64,000 nt of DNA from Microbacterium sp. T32 (lineage in GTDB: Bacteria > Actinomycetota > Actinomycetes > Actinomycetales > Microbacteriaceae): contig NZ_LQQP01000012.1 of NCBI RefSeq assembly GCF_001619615.1, positions 248,001 through 312,000 on the forward strand, written 5' to 3'. Below, one piece after another: positions 32,257 through 41,787 of the stretch (the first letter of the stretch is position 1; each line of letters starts with the position of its first letter). The notes beneath the pieces are model-generated. The model ran no database searches and was not told the DNA's origin. It saw nothing but the letters and a program-made list of their open reading frames with translations. The position numbers were made by a program, and so were the translations under genes.

Positions 32257-33813
32257 ATGCGACGTCTGTTTGCCTCCGGGGCCGCACTGGCCGTTCTCGC
32301 CGCCGCGGTATTTGCGGCCGCGGGGTCCGCCGCCTCTGCCGCCGTCCCCGATCTCACCGGCCGTCACTACGTCGCGCTCGGCGATTCCTACGCGGCCGGA
32401 TGGGGTCTGCCGCTGGCATCCACTCAGCCCGCGCAGGGCTGCGATCAGTCCGACCAGAACTACCCGCACCTCCTCGCCGCGCAGTTCGGATTCGCGCTGA
32501 CCGACCGCACGTGCGGCGGTGCCGTGATCGCCAACGTCGTCGACACACCACAAGCCGTCAGCGGCACGGCCCCGGTCCAGATCGATTCGCTGGATGCCGC
32601 GACCGACCTCGTCACCCTGACCATCGGCGGCAACGACCTCGGCTTCTGGAACATCGGACAGATGTGCGTCGCCCTGGCGCCCACCGGTCCCGTCCTCGGG
32701 AGCGTCGACGGGCAGACGCACCAGACGTGTCGCGAGCAGTTCGTCGTGAACACGCCCGCGGGACCCGTGAACACCCTCGAGACGAAGATCGACCAGACTA
32801 TGGCCCCCGCGCTGACCGCCGCGCTCCAGGCCATTCATGCGAAGGCGCCGAACGCGAAGATCATCGTCCTCGGGTACCCCGCCCTTGCTCCGGATGCCGC
32901 GCACACGCCGAGCTCGGGGTGCTACACGTCGTTGTTCCAGGGATTCTTCGGCTTCCGCTCGAACGCCTTCCCCTACCTGGATACGGACGTCGCGCTGCTG
33001 CATGACACCCAGGCCTATATGGATGCCGCCATGGCCGCAGCCACGGCTGCTGCGGGAGCGACGTACGTGTCGTTGCTGCCGGGATCCGTAGCCCACAGCC
33101 CCTGCAATCCGTCCGACGCGTACGTGAACGGCATCACGCTCACGCTCTCGCCGGACAGCATCCCGGTCAGTGGGCTACCCTTCGGTGGCATCCAGCGGGG
33201 GGCGATTCACCCGAACGCCGCGGGTATGGCCTTCGCACGGGACGCGGCGGCCGACGCGGTGCGGACGCTGTTCGCGGTGCCGGATCCGACGCCGACGCCT
33301 ACGCCTACGCCCACGCCGACGCCGGACCCGACGCCTACGCCCACTCCCACGCCGACGCCGGACCCGACGCCCACCGCCAGCCCGACGCCGACGGTCACGC
33401 CGACCCCCACCCCTACGCCGGACCCGACTCCGACTCCCACGGCGACCCCGACTCCCACGCCGACGCCGGACCCGACCCCGACGCCGACGGTCACGCCGAC
33501 GCCGGACCCGACTCCGACGAACTCGTCCACGCCCGAACCCACTCCGACGCCTGACCCGACGCCGACACCCGACCCGACTCCCACCGCATCACCGACGCCC
33601 ACGGTGCCGCCGGAGCCGACGCCCGATCCGAGCGCGTCCGCGTCGGCGACCCCCGCGCCGACCGCGTCCGCGACGGGGTCGACGGCATCCGGATCCGGCC
33701 TCGCGATAACCGGAGCGCCTCCCGTCGCGCGCGCGATCGCCATCGGCGTCGTCGCGCTCGTCGGGGGTGTCGCAGCCCTGCTGGTCCATCGTCGCCGTCG
33801 AGCCCGCGACTGA
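32257..33813 (+). CDS. Secreted GDSL/SGNH esterase with Pro-Thr stalk and LAxTG sortase anchor
   Basis: The 518-residue protein has a signal peptide (residues 1-29, ending SAASA) and a SGNH hydrolase domain: [10 protein letters not shown] with Ser44, TIGGNDLGF, and AIHPNAAG near the end of the domain. Residues about 340-460 are a Pro-Thr-Asp low-complexity stalk. The tail has LAITG, a hydrophobic span ([17 protein letters not shown]) and HRRRRARD, which fits a class E sortase signal. It would be displayed on the cell wall and hydrolyse lipid or acetyl esters. The gene is monocistronic and ends at a two-way terminator. Confidence 0.9.
   Translation: MRRLFASGAALAVLAAAVFAAAGSAASAAVPDLTGRHYVALGDSYAAGWGLPLASTQPAQGCDQSDQNYPHLLAAQFGFALTDRTCGGAVIANVVDTPQAVSGTAPVQIDSLDAATDLVTLTIGGNDLGFWNIGQMCVALAPTGPVLGSVDGQTHQTCREQFVVNTPAGPVNTLETKIDQTMAPALTAALQAIHAKAPNAKIIVLGYPALAPDAAHTPSSGCYTSLFQGFFGFRSNAFPYLDTDVALLHDTQAYMDAAMAAATAAAGATYVSLLPGSVAHSPCNPSDAYVNGITLTLSPDSIPVSGLPFGGIQRGAIHPNAAGMAFARDAAADAVRTLFAVPDPTPTPTPTPTPTPDPTPTPTPTPTPDPTPTASPTPTVTPTPTPTPDPTPTPTATPTPTPTPDPTPTPTVTPTPDPTPTNSSTPEPTPTPDPTPTPDPTPTASPTPTVPPEPTPDPSASASATPAPTASATGSTASGSGLAITGAPPVARAIAIGVVALVGGVAALLVHRRRRARD
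33281..33640 (+). repeat. Pro-Thr-Asp low-complexity repeat tract
   Basis: CCGACGCC/CCGACTCC-type units encode PTPTPTPDP repeats, forming the stalk of the GDSL esterase. Such tracts vary in length by slippage and read as shadow genes in other frames. Confidence 0.85.
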
Positions 33814-33830
33814 CCGCGACACGCAGGGGA

Positions 33831-33877
33831 CGACGACGGCCGGCCACCGACGAAATGTAGGGGACCGGCCGTCGTCG
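33831..33877. terminator. Two-way terminator between the GDSL and MFS genes
   Basis: CGACGACGGCCGG (33831-33843) and CCGGCCGTCGTCG (33865-33877) pair around a 21-base loop between convergent genes. Confidence 0.75.
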
Positions 33878-33886
33878 CGTCGTGGG

Positions 33887-35107
33887 TTACGCGGCGTCGC
33901 CCACCAGGACAGCGGCGCCCTCGTCGGCCGCGGTCGGGTGCGCGGCGTCGATGTGGGCGAGCGCGCGGCGGCCGAACAGCACGAAGCCGGCGGCGATCAC
34001 GACCGAGACGGTGGCCATGATGTACGGCGTGCCCGCGGTCGCGGCGTGCCACAGGAACGCGGCGAGCGGCGGGGCGACGGCTCCGCCGAGGAACCGGACG
34101 GCGGAGTACGCCGACGACGCGACCGAGCGCGGGAGGTCGGTCGCCTCCATCACGGCTTCGGTGAGCGCGGTGTTGATCACGCCGAGCACGAGTCCGCCGG
34201 CGATGATGCACGCGACGAGGCCGGCCGGCGAGTCGACGACGAAGGCCGCGACGAGCAGCACGACGGCGAGCAGCGGCAGCGCCAGCAGCAGGACGCTGGT
34301 CAGGCGCATCCGTCGCAGCAGGAGCGGAGCGACCCACACGCTCGTGATGGCGAGCGCGACGCCCCAGCCGAAGAACGTCAGCCCGATGCCCATGGCGCCG
34401 AAGCCGAGCGGGAACGGCGAGAACGCCAGCAGGGTGAAGAACCCGATGTTGTAGAACAGCGCGGTTCCCGCGAGGATCGCGAGCGCCGGGCGCCCGAGGG
34501 CACGGAACGGTGCGCTGAACGGGATCGGCGTACGGGCCGGCGACGGGCCGCGCAGCAGCACCGCGACGGCGACGAACGCGATCGCCATGAGCGCGACGAC
34601 ACCGAAGAACGGCCCGCGCCAGCTCGCCTCGCCGAGGATGCCGCCGAGCAGCGGTCCCACCGCGATGCCGAGGCCGAGCGCGGCTTCGTACAGCACGATC
34701 GCGGCCGAGCTGCCCCCGGACGCCGCGCCGACGATCGTCGCGAGCGCGGTGGAGATGAACAGCGCGTTGCCGAGGCCCCAGCCGGCGCGGAAGCCGATGA
34801 CGGCGTCGACGCTGCCGCTCAGCGCGCAGAAGAGCGCGAACACGACGATGAGGCCGAGGCCGACGAGGAGCGTCGCCTTGGCGCCGATGCGGCTCGAGAT
34901 CCAGCTCGTCACGAGCATCGCGAGGCCGGTGACCACGAGGTAGCTGGTGAACAGCAGCTCGGTCTCGACGGGGGTCGCTTTCAGTGACTCGGCGATCGCG
35001 GGGAGGATGGGGTCGACCAGGCCGATACCCATGAACGCCACCACGCAGGCGAACGCGACGGCCCACACCTGGGCGGGCTGCTTCCAGACGCTCGGGGCGG
35101 CGCTCAT
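33887..35107 (-). CDS. MFS drug-efflux-type transporter
   Basis: ATG 35107 overlaps the stop of the MarR gene. The 406-residue protein has about 12 membrane spans with a motif A region (SWISSRIGAKATLLVGL) and GPLLGGILGEASWRG as in drug:H+ antiporters. It would export toxic compounds sensed by the MarR regulator encoded upstream in the same operon. Confidence 0.8.
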   Translation of the reverse strand: MSAAPSVWKQPAQVWAVAFACVVAFMGIGLVDPILPAIAESLKATPVETELLFTSYLVVTGLAMLVTSWISSRIGAKATLLVGLGLIVVFALFCALSGSVDAVIGFRAGWGLGNALFISTALATIVGAASGGSSAAIVLYEAALGLGIAVGPLLGGILGEASWRGPFFGVVALMAIAFVAVAVLLRGPSPARTPIPFSAPFRALGRPALAILAGTALFYNIGFFTLLAFSPFPLGFGAMGIGLTFFGWGVALAITSVWVAPLLLRRMRLTSVLLLALPLLAVVLLVAAFVVDSPAGLVACIIAGGLVLGVINTALTEAVMEATDLPRSVASSAYSAVRFLGGAVAPPLAAFLWHAATAGTPYIMATVSVVIAAGFVLFGRRALAHIDAAHPTAADEGAAVLVGDAA

Positions 35108-35538
35108 CGGGCGAGCTCCGGCTCGGGGCGGACGCGGGAGCCGAGGGCGTCGGCCGTCACGCGGACGGCATCCCATTCGGCATCCGTGAGGTGGGCGACA
35201 TGCGGAGTCAACGCGGCGCTGAGCACCTGGAACCACCGGTCGAGCTCTTGCAGGCCCTCCTCGGTCGCGGACACGACGCTCACGCGCGAGTCGTCCGGGT
35301 GGATGCCGCGGGCGACGAGGCCGGCATCCTCCAGCTGGTGCACGAGTCGGGTCATGCCGGGCTGCGAGATGCGGCTGAGCGTCGCGAGGTCGCCGAGGCG
35401 CTGCGGGCCGTGGTCGCGCAGCAGGGTGAGCGTGCGCCACTGCGCAGCGGGGGTGTCGTTCTTGGTGTCTATGGCGGCGGTGCGCGTGAGGGCGTGCACC
35501 GCGAGGATCAGTCTCTGGAGATCGTCGTCGCGGGTCAT
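35104..35538 (-). CDS. MarR-family regulator
   Basis: The 144-residue protein has the winged helix of MarR (LGDLATLSRISQPGMTRLVH, then DSRVSVVSATEEG). It starts at ATG 35538, seven bases after a TATACT -10 box. The operator-like palindrome at 35557-35566 lies upstream. It probably represses itself and the transporter until a phenolic or drug ligand binds. Confidence 0.85.
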   Translation of the reverse strand: MTRDDDLQRLILAVHALTRTAAIDTKNDTPAAQWRTLTLLRDHGPQRLGDLATLSRISQPGMTRLVHQLEDAGLVARGIHPDDSRVSVVSATEEGLQELDRWFQVLSAALTPHVAHLTDAEWDAVRVTADALGSRVRPEPELAR

Positions 35539-35542
35539 TCCC

Positions 35543-35566
35543 CCGAGTATACCCCTGTTATATAAC
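35543..35566 (-). promoter_or_regulatory. Promoter and palindromic operator of the marR-MFS operon
   Basis: On the - strand the -10 box TATACT (35546-35551) ends seven bases before the ATG at 35538, so the transcript may be leaderless. GTTATATAAC (35557-35566) is a perfect palindrome upstream and probably binds the MarR protein. Confidence 0.6.
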
Positions 35567-35577
35567 GTGGGTATGCA

Positions 35578-36375
35578 TCATCGCCCGGCGATGCGCGTCG
35601 AGAGCTGATGCGCGTGCGCCAGGAGGATGCGGCCGAGCTCGGCCAGGCGGTCGCCCGCGAAGCGGAATTCGACCCCGGTCAGACTCAGCGCCCACTGCGG
35701 TTCGCCGGCGCGTGTGAACACCGCCGCACCGAGGCCCCAGCTGCCCTCCACGATGAGCCCGGGATTGACCGCGTATCCGCGGGCCTTCGTGTCGGCGACC
35801 CTCGTCCGCAGCCGGGCGGGGGAGTGTGCCGTTCCCCACCGCTCGGTGAGCTCGTCGTGACGCTCGAGGTAGGCATCCACCTCGTCCGGGGGGAGGAACG
35901 CGAGGATCGCCAGACCCGCGGATGCCACGCCCAAGGGGAACCGCACCCCCTCCGACAGCACGAACGACCGGATCGGGAAGCTGCCGTCCTCGCGCACGAG
36001 GCAGACCGTCTCGTCGCCGCGTCGCACCGACAGGAACGCGCTCTCCTCGGTCCGCACGGCGAGGGAGCGCACGATGTCGCGCGCGAGGGCCGTGATGTCG
36101 AACCGGGACGCCGCGACCGTGCCCATGAGGTACAGCTCCGGCCCGGGCAGCCACCGTCCGGTGGTTTCGTCGCGGTCGACGAGGCCCTCCTGGCGCAGGG
36201 CCGACAGCAGGCGGTGCGCCGTGGGGCGCGTGAGATCCGCGCGGACGGCCAGCTCGCCCACCGCCGCGCCGTCAGCGCCCGCGGCCGTGACCAGACGGAG
36301 AAGATGTGCGGCCCGGGCGATCGCCTGCGTACCGGGCACGTTCGTGCGGGGGGAGGGGAGCGGGGGCGTGTCCAC
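35578..36375 (-). CDS. IclR-family regulator
   Basis: GTG 36375 gives 265 residues, the normal length for the family. The N-terminal winged helix (VGELAVRADLTRPTAHRLLS) is followed by the GAF-like effector domain (VCLVREDGSFPIRSFVLSEG, TKARGYAVNPG, GLGAAVFTR). It lies divergent to the CoA-transferase/thiolase operon with an inverted repeat between them, so it very likely regulates that operon in response to an organic acid. Confidence 0.8.
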   Translation of the reverse strand: MDTPPLPSPRTNVPGTQAIARAAHLLRLVTAAGADGAAVGELAVRADLTRPTAHRLLSALRQEGLVDRDETTGRWLPGPELYLMGTVAASRFDITALARDIVRSLAVRTEESAFLSVRRGDETVCLVREDGSFPIRSFVLSEGVRFPLGVASAGLAILAFLPPDEVDAYLERHDELTERWGTAHSPARLRTRVADTKARGYAVNPGLIVEGSWGLGAAVFTRAGEPQWALSLTGVEFRFAGDRLAELGRILLAHAHQLSTRIAGR

Positions 36376-36376
36376 G

Positions 36377-36407
36377 ATGTGGACGCTACGCGGGCTTGCA
36401 TCCACAT
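36377..36407. promoter_or_regulatory. Inverted repeat operator for the IclR regulator
   Basis: ATGTGGA (36377-36383) and TCCACAT (36401-36407) form a 7-bp inverted repeat with a 17-base spacer directly before the IclR start. The location between divergent genes fits an autoregulatory site. Confidence 0.55.
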
Positions 36408-36481
36408 CGCAAGAAGCGGCGCCACGCTCGCGGGGCCGCGAGCGCAGGATGAGAGCACCGATCCAGCACGAAGGAGTCCGC

Positions 36482-37255
36482 GTGATCGACAAGACCTGGC
36501 CGTCGGCGAGTGACGCCGTCGCCGACATCCCCGACGGAGCGTCGCTGGCGGTCGGCGGCTTCGGCCTCTCCGGCAACCCCATCGCCCTCATCGAGGCGCT
36601 GCTCGCGCAGGGCACGCGCGACCTCTCCGTCGTGTCGAACAACTGCGGCGTGGACGACTGGGGGCTCGGCATCCTGCTCGGGGCCGGACGCATCCGAAAG
36701 ATGACGTCGTCGTACGTCGGCGAGAACAAGGAGTTCGAGCGGCAGTTCCTCTCCGGCGAACTCGAGCTCGAACTCACGCCCCAGGGCACGCTCGCCGAGA
36801 AGCTGCGCGCCGGCGGCTCGGGCATCGCCGCGTTCTACACGCAGACCGGCGTCGGGACGCAGGTCGCCGAGGGCGGCCTGCCGCAGCGGTACGACGGCTC
36901 CGGCGGTGTCGCCGTGGCATCCCCCGCGAAGGACGTCCGCACGTTCGACGTGAACGGGCAGGCTCGGGAGTTCGTGCTCGAGGAGGCGATCACGACCGAC
37001 TTCTCGCTCGTGCACGCGTGGAAGGGCGACCGCCACGGCAATCTCGTCTTCCGCAAGGCGGCGCGGAGCTTCAACCCGCTCGCCGCGATGGCCGGTCGCG
37101 TGTGCATCGTGCAGGTCGAGTACCTCGTCGAGCCCGGCGATATCGACCCGGACGACGTGCACCTCCCCGGTGTCTTCGTCCACCGTCTCGTCGAGGTCGG
37201 CCCCGACATCGAGAAGCGCATCGAGAAGCGCACCGTCACCGAAGGAGCCCGCTGA
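36482..37255 (+). CDS. scoA: 3-oxoacid (succinyl-CoA:3-ketoacid) CoA-transferase subunit A
   Basis: GTG 36482 gives 257 residues. The sequence has the family-1 CoA-transferase A pattern ([56 protein letters not shown]). It transfers CoA to acetoacetate or a similar 3-oxoacid together with subunit B. The thiolase gene downstream completes a path to acetyl-CoA. A role in beta-ketoadipate breakdown (PcaI) is possible, but no other pca genes are seen. Confidence 0.85.
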   Translation: MIDKTWPSASDAVADIPDGASLAVGGFGLSGNPIALIEALLAQGTRDLSVVSNNCGVDDWGLGILLGAGRIRKMTSSYVGENKEFERQFLSGELELELTPQGTLAEKLRAGGSGIAAFYTQTGVGTQVAEGGLPQRYDGSGGVAVASPAKDVRTFDVNGQAREFVLEEAITTDFSLVHAWKGDRHGNLVFRKAARSFNPLAAMAGRVCIVQVEYLVEPGDIDPDDVHLPGVFVHRLVEVGPDIEKRIEKRTVTEGAR

Positions 37256-37256
37256 C

Positions 37257-37910
37257 ATGGCCCTCACCCGCATCGAGATGGCCGCCCGCGCGGCCCGAGA
37301 ACTCGCCGACGGCTCGTACGTCAACCTCGGCATCGGTCTGCCCACGCTCGTGCCCAACCACGTGCCGGACGGCGTCACCGTCGTGCTGCAGTCCGAGAAC
37401 GGCATCCTGGGCGTCGGGCCGTACCCGACGGAGGACGCGGTGGATGCCGACCTCATCAACGCCGGCAAGGAGACCGTGACGACCCTGCCGGGTGCGGCGT
37501 TCTTCGATTCCGCCACGAGCTTCGGCATGATCCGGGGCGGAAAGATCGACGCGGCGATCCTCGGCGCGATGCAGGTCTCGGCCACGGGTGACCTGGCGAA
37601 CTGGATGATCCCCGGGAAGATGGTGAAGGGTCCCGGCGGGGCGATGGACCTCGTCCACGGCGCTGCCCGCGTCATCGTCCTGATGGAGCACGTCGCGCGC
37701 GACGGGTCGCCGAAGATCGTCGACGCGTGCTCGCTGCCGCTCACCGGCCGCGGTGTGGTGGACCGCATCATCACCGACCTCGCCGTGATCGACGTCACGC
37801 CCGAGGGTCTGGTGCTCGTCGAGGTCGCCCCGGGCGTCTCCGTCGACGACGTGATCGCCGCCACCGAACCCCCGCTCACCGTCCGCATTCCCGAGGAGCA
37901 GATCGCATGA
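37257..37910 (+). CDS. scoB: 3-oxoacid CoA-transferase subunit B
   Basis: The 217-residue protein starts one base after the subunit A stop. SENGILG carries the catalytic Glu; [12 protein letters not shown] and [14 protein letters not shown] are typical of the B subunit. It pairs with the preceding product and overlaps the thiolase start (ATGA). Confidence 0.87.
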   Translation: MALTRIEMAARAARELADGSYVNLGIGLPTLVPNHVPDGVTVVLQSENGILGVGPYPTEDAVDADLINAGKETVTTLPGAAFFDSATSFGMIRGGKIDAAILGAMQVSATGDLANWMIPGKMVKGPGGAMDLVHGAARVIVLMEHVARDGSPKIVDACSLPLTGRGVVDRIITDLAVIDVTPEGLVLVEVAPGVSVDDVIAATEPPLTVRIPEEQIA

Positions 37911-39094
37911 CCGCCCCCTCCGACGTCGTCATCGTCGCCGCCGCCCGCACGCCCCAGGGTCGTCTCAAGGGACAGCTCGCGCCGCTCACCGCGGTGCAGC
38001 TCGGCGCGGCCGCGATCTCCGGTGCGCTCGAGCGCGGGGGCATCCCCGCCGACGCCGTCGATGCCGTGCTCGTCGGACAGGTGCTGCAGGCCGGCGCCGG
38101 GCAGAACGCCGCGCGCCAAGCGGCGATCGCCGCGGGGATCGGCTGGGACGTCCACGCCGCGACCGTCAACAAGGTGTGCCTCTCGGGGCTCACGGCGATC
38201 ATCGACGCGTCCCGCATGCTGCGCCTCGGCGACGCGACCGTGGTCGTGGCCGCCGGCATGGAGTCGATGACCCGCGCGCCGCACCTGCTCATGAACTCGC
38301 GCGACGGATACGCGTACGGGTCGGTCGAGGTGCTCGATCACATGGCGTACGACGGCCTCACCGACGCGTACGACCGCGAGAGCATGGGCGCGTCGACCGA
38401 ACGCGCGAACGCCCGGTACGAGGTGACGCGGGAGGCTCAGGATGCCGTGGCCGCCCGGTCGCACCAGCGCGCCGCCGCGGCGCGAGAGGCGGGGCTGTTC
38501 GACGCAGAGATCGTGCCCGTGTCGATTCCGCAGCGCAAGGGCGAGCCGGTCGTCGTCACGGCCGACGAGGGCATCCGTCCGGAGACGACGGTCGAGATCC
38601 TCGGGAAGCTGCGCGCGGCCTTCGCCGAGGGCGGGTCGATCACGGCGGGGAACGCCTCGCCGATCTCCGACGGCGCATCGGCGGTCGTCCTCACGACGCG
38701 GGCCGTCGCCGAGGAGCGCGGCTGGGAGGTCCTCGCGACGGTCGGCGCGTCCGGCCAGGTCGCCGGCCCCGACAACTCGCTGCATGCCCAGCCCGCCCAC
38801 GCGATCGCCCGCGCCCTGGAGAAGCAGGGGATCGCGGCATCCGACCTCGATCACGTCGAGATCAACGAGGCGTTCGGGGCCGTCGTGGCGCGGTCGCAGG
38901 CCGAACTCGGGCTGTCGGACGACGTCGTCAATCCGCACGGCGGCGGTATCGCGATCGGTCACCCGATCGGGGCGTCCGGTAACCGGCTCGTCGTGCACGC
39001 GGTGCACGAGCTCGTCCGCCGGGGGAGCGGCACCGCTGCCGTCGCGCTGTGCGGCGGAGGCGGTCAGGGCGACGCGCTGATCCTCACGCGCTAA
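37907..39094 (+). CDS. Acetyl-CoA C-acetyltransferase (thiolase)
   Basis: The 395-residue protein has both thiolase cysteine regions: VNKVCLSGL near residue 89 (nucleophile) and [10 protein letters not shown] near 385, plus [17 protein letters not shown] with the catalytic His. The last motif resembles acetoacetyl-CoA thiolases. With the CoA-transferase it would turn acetoacetate into two acetyl-CoA. Confidence 0.88.
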   Translation: MTAPSDVVIVAAARTPQGRLKGQLAPLTAVQLGAAAISGALERGGIPADAVDAVLVGQVLQAGAGQNAARQAAIAAGIGWDVHAATVNKVCLSGLTAIIDASRMLRLGDATVVVAAGMESMTRAPHLLMNSRDGYAYGSVEVLDHMAYDGLTDAYDRESMGASTERANARYEVTREAQDAVAARSHQRAAAAREAGLFDAEIVPVSIPQRKGEPVVVTADEGIRPETTVEILGKLRAAFAEGGSITAGNASPISDGASAVVLTTRAVAEERGWEVLATVGASGQVAGPDNSLHAQPAHAIARALEKQGIAASDLDHVEINEAFGAVVARSQAELGLSDDVVNPHGGGIAIGHPIGASGNRLVVHAVHELVRRGSGTAAVALCGGGGQGDALILTR

Positions 39095-39106
39095 CCCCTA
39101 CGCGAG

Positions 39107-39142
39107 CGACGGATGCCGGGCCTCGGGGCTCGGCATCCGTCG
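39107..39142 (+). terminator. Terminator after the thiolase operon
   Basis: CGACGGATGCCG (39107-39118) pairs perfectly with CGGCATCCGTCG (39131-39142). It also serves the convergent membrane gene. The stem contains the GGATGCC/GGCATCC heptamer common in this genome. Confidence 0.75.
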
Positions 39143-39149
39143 TTCCGGC

Positions 39150-39404
39150 TCAGCGGGACAGGCGCTTCTTGAGGAGCTTCTGCTGCTTCTTCGCCACGGG
39201 GGAGTCGCCGGAGATCGTGTGGCCACGGCGCGCGCGGCGGGTGTCGACGACCGCGCCGACGGCGAGCGCGAGCGTGATGCCCCAGCTCAGCCAGGCGAGG
39301 GCGGTGCGCCACGTGAACGGCTCGTGGTTGCGCAGTCCGCGCAGCAGCGTGACGCCGCCGGTGATGGCGCTGAGGAGTCCGGTTCCGAAGATGTACTGGC
39401 GCAT
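39150..39404 (-). CDS. Small membrane protein, 84 aa
   Basis: The product has two hydrophobic stretches (IFGTGLLSAITGGVTLL and WLSWGITLALAVGAVV) and a basic tail (KKQQKLLKKRLSR). No family is recognised. It stands alone between the thiolase operon and otsA. Confidence 0.55.
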   Translation of the reverse strand: MRQYIFGTGLLSAITGGVTLLRGLRNHEPFTWRTALAWLSWGITLALAVGAVVDTRRARRGHTISGDSPVAKKQQKLLKKRLSR

Positions 39405-39507
39405 GCCCCCAACCTAGCGACCCGCGCCTGCGGCGTCGCGCCGCCTTGACACGGCCGGCCTCGATAGCGCATTCCGGCCGCCCCGTGGAACGCCCTCACC
39501 CCGCTGT

Positions 39508-39534
39508 TAGCCTGGGAGCAAGCTACCGAGGAGG
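39508..39534 (+). promoter_or_regulatory. Promoter and ribosome-binding site of otsA
   Basis: The TAGCCT -10 box (39508-39513) and GAGGAGG (39528-39534) precede GTG 39539. This fixes the start downstream of the longer open frame. Confidence 0.5.
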
Positions 39535-39538
39535 ACCT

Positions 39539-41002
39539 GTGTCCCAGGCCGATTTCGTCGTCGTCGCCAATCGTCTACCGGTGGATCGCACCCCCGACGG
39601 GGAGGGCTGGCGTCGTTCGCCCGGCGGTCTCGTCACCGCACTCGAACCCGTGATGCGTCGCGCCGAGGGCGCGTGGGTGGGCTGGGCCGGACAGCCCGAC
39701 GTGAGCCTCGATCCGTTCGACTTCGAGGGCACGCACCTCGTGCCCGTGGAGCTGTCGGCGGCCGACGTCCAGCACTACTACGAGGGTTTCTCGAACGACA
39801 CGATCTGGCCGCTCTACCACGACGTGATCGCGGAGCCCACGTACAAGCGCGCGTGGTGGGACGCCTACGTCCGGGTGAACCGCCGGTTCGCGGAGGCGGC
39901 CGCCGAGGTCGCCGCAGACCAGGCCATCGTGTGGGTGCAGGACTACCAGCTGCAGCTCGTGCCGAAGATGCTGCGGGAGCTGCGCCCCGACCTCACGATC
40001 GGCTACTTCCACCACATCCCGTTCCCCGCGTACGGCCTCTACTCGCAGCTCCCGTGGCGCAAGCAGGTGCTCGAGGGGCTCCTCGGCGCCGACGTCATCG
40101 GGTTCCAGCGCGTGGCGGATGCCGGCAACTTCGCGCGGGCCGTCCGTCGCCAGGTGCGGTATGAGACGAAGGCGAGCGGCATCGCTGTGCCCGACGGGCA
40201 GGGCGGCACGCGCGTGGCCCTCGCGAAGGCGTTCCCGATCTCGATCGACGCCGACTCGTACATCGAGCTCGCGCAGCGCCCCGACATCCAGCAGCGCGCC
40301 CGCGAGATCCGCGAGGGCCTCGGCAACCCCCGCAAGATCCTGCTCGGCGTCGACCGCCTCGACTACACCAAGGGGATCCGCCATCGGCTGAAGGCGTGGG
40401 GCGAGCTCCTCGAGGACGGTCGGGCGACGGTCGAGGATGCCACCCTGGTGCAGGTCGCGAGCCCGAGTCGCGAGCGCGTCGACGCGTACGTGCAGCTGCG
40501 TGACGAGATCGAGATGACGGTGGGGCGCATCAACGGCGACCACGACACCACGACCCATACGGCGATCCGCTACCTGCACCAGTCGTACCCGCGCGAGGAG
40601 ATGGTGGCGCTCTTCCTCGCCGCCGACGTGATGCTCGTCACGGCCCTCCGCGACGGCATGAACCTCGTCGCGAAGGAGTACGTCGCGAGCCGCATCGACA
40701 ACCGCGGCGTGCTGGTGCTCAGCGAGTTCGCCGGCGCGGCCGACGAGATGGGCAGCGCGCTGCTCATCAACCCGCACGACATCGACGGCCTCAAGGACAC
40801 GATCGTCCGGGCGCTCGACATGCCGGCGGCCGAGCAGGGTCGCCGCATGCGCGCGCTCCGCAAGCGCGTGCGCGATCACGACGTCGAGGACTGGTCGCGC
40901 GAGTTCCTCGACGCGCTGTCGGCCTTCCACGACCGCGCCTCCAGCGCCGCGGCGGCCGCCGAGGTGGACGCGGCCGTGGACGAGCCGGGGGATGCCGCGT
41001 GA
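39539..41002 (+). CDS. otsA: Trehalose-6-phosphate synthase
   Basis: The 487-residue GT20 enzyme joins UDP- or GDP-glucose to glucose-6-phosphate. Visible motifs: FVVVANRLPV, WVQDYQLQLVPKML, FHHIPFPAYG, GVDRLDYTKGI and TALRDGMNLVAKEYVA. The start GTG 39539 is set by GAGGAGG just upstream. It overlaps otsB by four bases; the pair makes trehalose for osmotic and desiccation tolerance. Confidence 0.95.
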   Translation: MSQADFVVVANRLPVDRTPDGEGWRRSPGGLVTALEPVMRRAEGAWVGWAGQPDVSLDPFDFEGTHLVPVELSAADVQHYYEGFSNDTIWPLYHDVIAEPTYKRAWWDAYVRVNRRFAEAAAEVAADQAIVWVQDYQLQLVPKMLRELRPDLTIGYFHHIPFPAYGLYSQLPWRKQVLEGLLGADVIGFQRVADAGNFARAVRRQVRYETKASGIAVPDGQGGTRVALAKAFPISIDADSYIELAQRPDIQQRAREIREGLGNPRKILLGVDRLDYTKGIRHRLKAWGELLEDGRATVEDATLVQVASPSRERVDAYVQLRDEIEMTVGRINGDHDTTTHTAIRYLHQSYPREEMVALFLAADVMLVTALRDGMNLVAKEYVASRIDNRGVLVLSEFAGAADEMGSALLINPHDIDGLKDTIVRALDMPAAEQGRRMRALRKRVRDHDVEDWSREFLDALSAFHDRASSAAAAAEVDAAVDEPGDAA

Positions 41003-41778
41003 CCGCCGCCGACGCCGCCGTCGAGGCCGTCTCGACGAGCCCGGTCCTCCTCGTCGCGCTCGATTTCGACGGCACGCTGTCCCCGCTCGTCGACGACCCG
41101 ATGACGGCCCGGATGACCCCGCGGGCGCGTGCGGTCGTCGATGCCCTCGCCGCGCTGCCGGACACGGTGGTCGCCCTCGTCTCCGGCCGGTCGTTGGGCC
41201 ACCTGCGCGAGATCGCCGAGCACGACGACGCCTCGCCGGTGTGGCTGGCCGCCTCCCACGGCGCGCAGTTCTGGGTGCCGGGCACGGGGGAGGAGGCCGC
41301 TCCCGACGACGCCGACGACCTCGCGCTCCGCGACCGCCTGCACGGCGAGATCACCGACGGTCTCTCCCACCTCGACGGCGTCTGGATCGAACCGAAGGAG
41401 TTCGGCGTCGGGGTGCACACCCGGAGAGCGGATGCCGACACCGCCCGCGAGGCGCGGGAGATCGCGGATCGTCTGGTCGCGGAGCACGCTCCGGAATGGC
41501 GACGTCGCACGGGGCACGACATCCTCGAGTTCGCCTTCCGGCACGAGGGCAAGGACTCCGCCGTGCACCACCTGCGAGAGCGCACGGGGGCGACGGCCGT
41601 GATCTTCGCGGGAGACGACGTCACCGACGAGGACGCTCTCCGCACCCTGGGGGCGGGGGATCTCGGCATCCATGTCGGGACCGGCGACACGGCCGCGGTC
41701 CTCAGGGTCGCCGACATCGACGGATTGGTCGACGTGCTGGAGGCCGTGGCGCGTCAGCGCGTCGCCCACGCGCAATAG
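40999..41778 (+). CDS. otsB: Trehalose-6-phosphate phosphatase
   Basis: The 259-residue HAD-family enzyme starts at GTG 40999. ALDFDGTLSPLVDDP carries the catalytic Asp pair, VSGRS the second motif, and FAGDDVTDEDAL the metal-binding acidic motif. It removes the phosphate from trehalose-6-phosphate made by OtsA. Its stop codon lies inside the promoter of ilvD. Confidence 0.93.
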   Translation: MTAADAAVEAVSTSPVLLVALDFDGTLSPLVDDPMTARMTPRARAVVDALAALPDTVVALVSGRSLGHLREIAEHDDASPVWLAASHGAQFWVPGTGEEAAPDDADDLALRDRLHGEITDGLSHLDGVWIEPKEFGVGVHTRRADADTAREAREIADRLVAEHAPEWRRRTGHDILEFAFRHEGKDSAVHHLRERTGATAVIFAGDDVTDEDALRTLGAGDLGIHVGTGDTAAVLRVADIDGLVDVLEAVARQRVAHAQ

Positions 41779-41781
41779 ACT
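41776..41781 (+). promoter_or_regulatory. TAGACT -10 box, leaderless start of ilvD
   Basis: TAGACT is followed by six bases and ATG 41788. The TAG is also the otsB stop. The same hexamer is used by the prophage late promoters. Confidence 0.6.
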
Positions 41782-41787
41782 GCGAGA

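Noticed and set aside
33281..33640. Short direct repeats suggesting a CRISPR or minisatellite
   Set aside because: The repeats are codon-level Pro-Thr-Asp units in the reading frame of a secreted esterase; there are no spacers.
33207..35066. 619-codon - strand frame with long Val-Gly-Ser-Gly repeats
   Set aside because: It is the complement of the PTPTPDP stalk and the MFS gene, not a silk-like protein.
36386..39007. 873-codon - strand frame opposite the CoA-transferase/thiolase operon
   Set aside because: Antisense shadow of three well-recognised genes.
36482..39094. pcaI-pcaJ-pcaF (beta-ketoadipate pathway)
   Set aside because: The thiolase motif resembles acetoacetyl-CoA thiolases and no other aromatic-ring genes are nearby. 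It remains possible but is not preferred.
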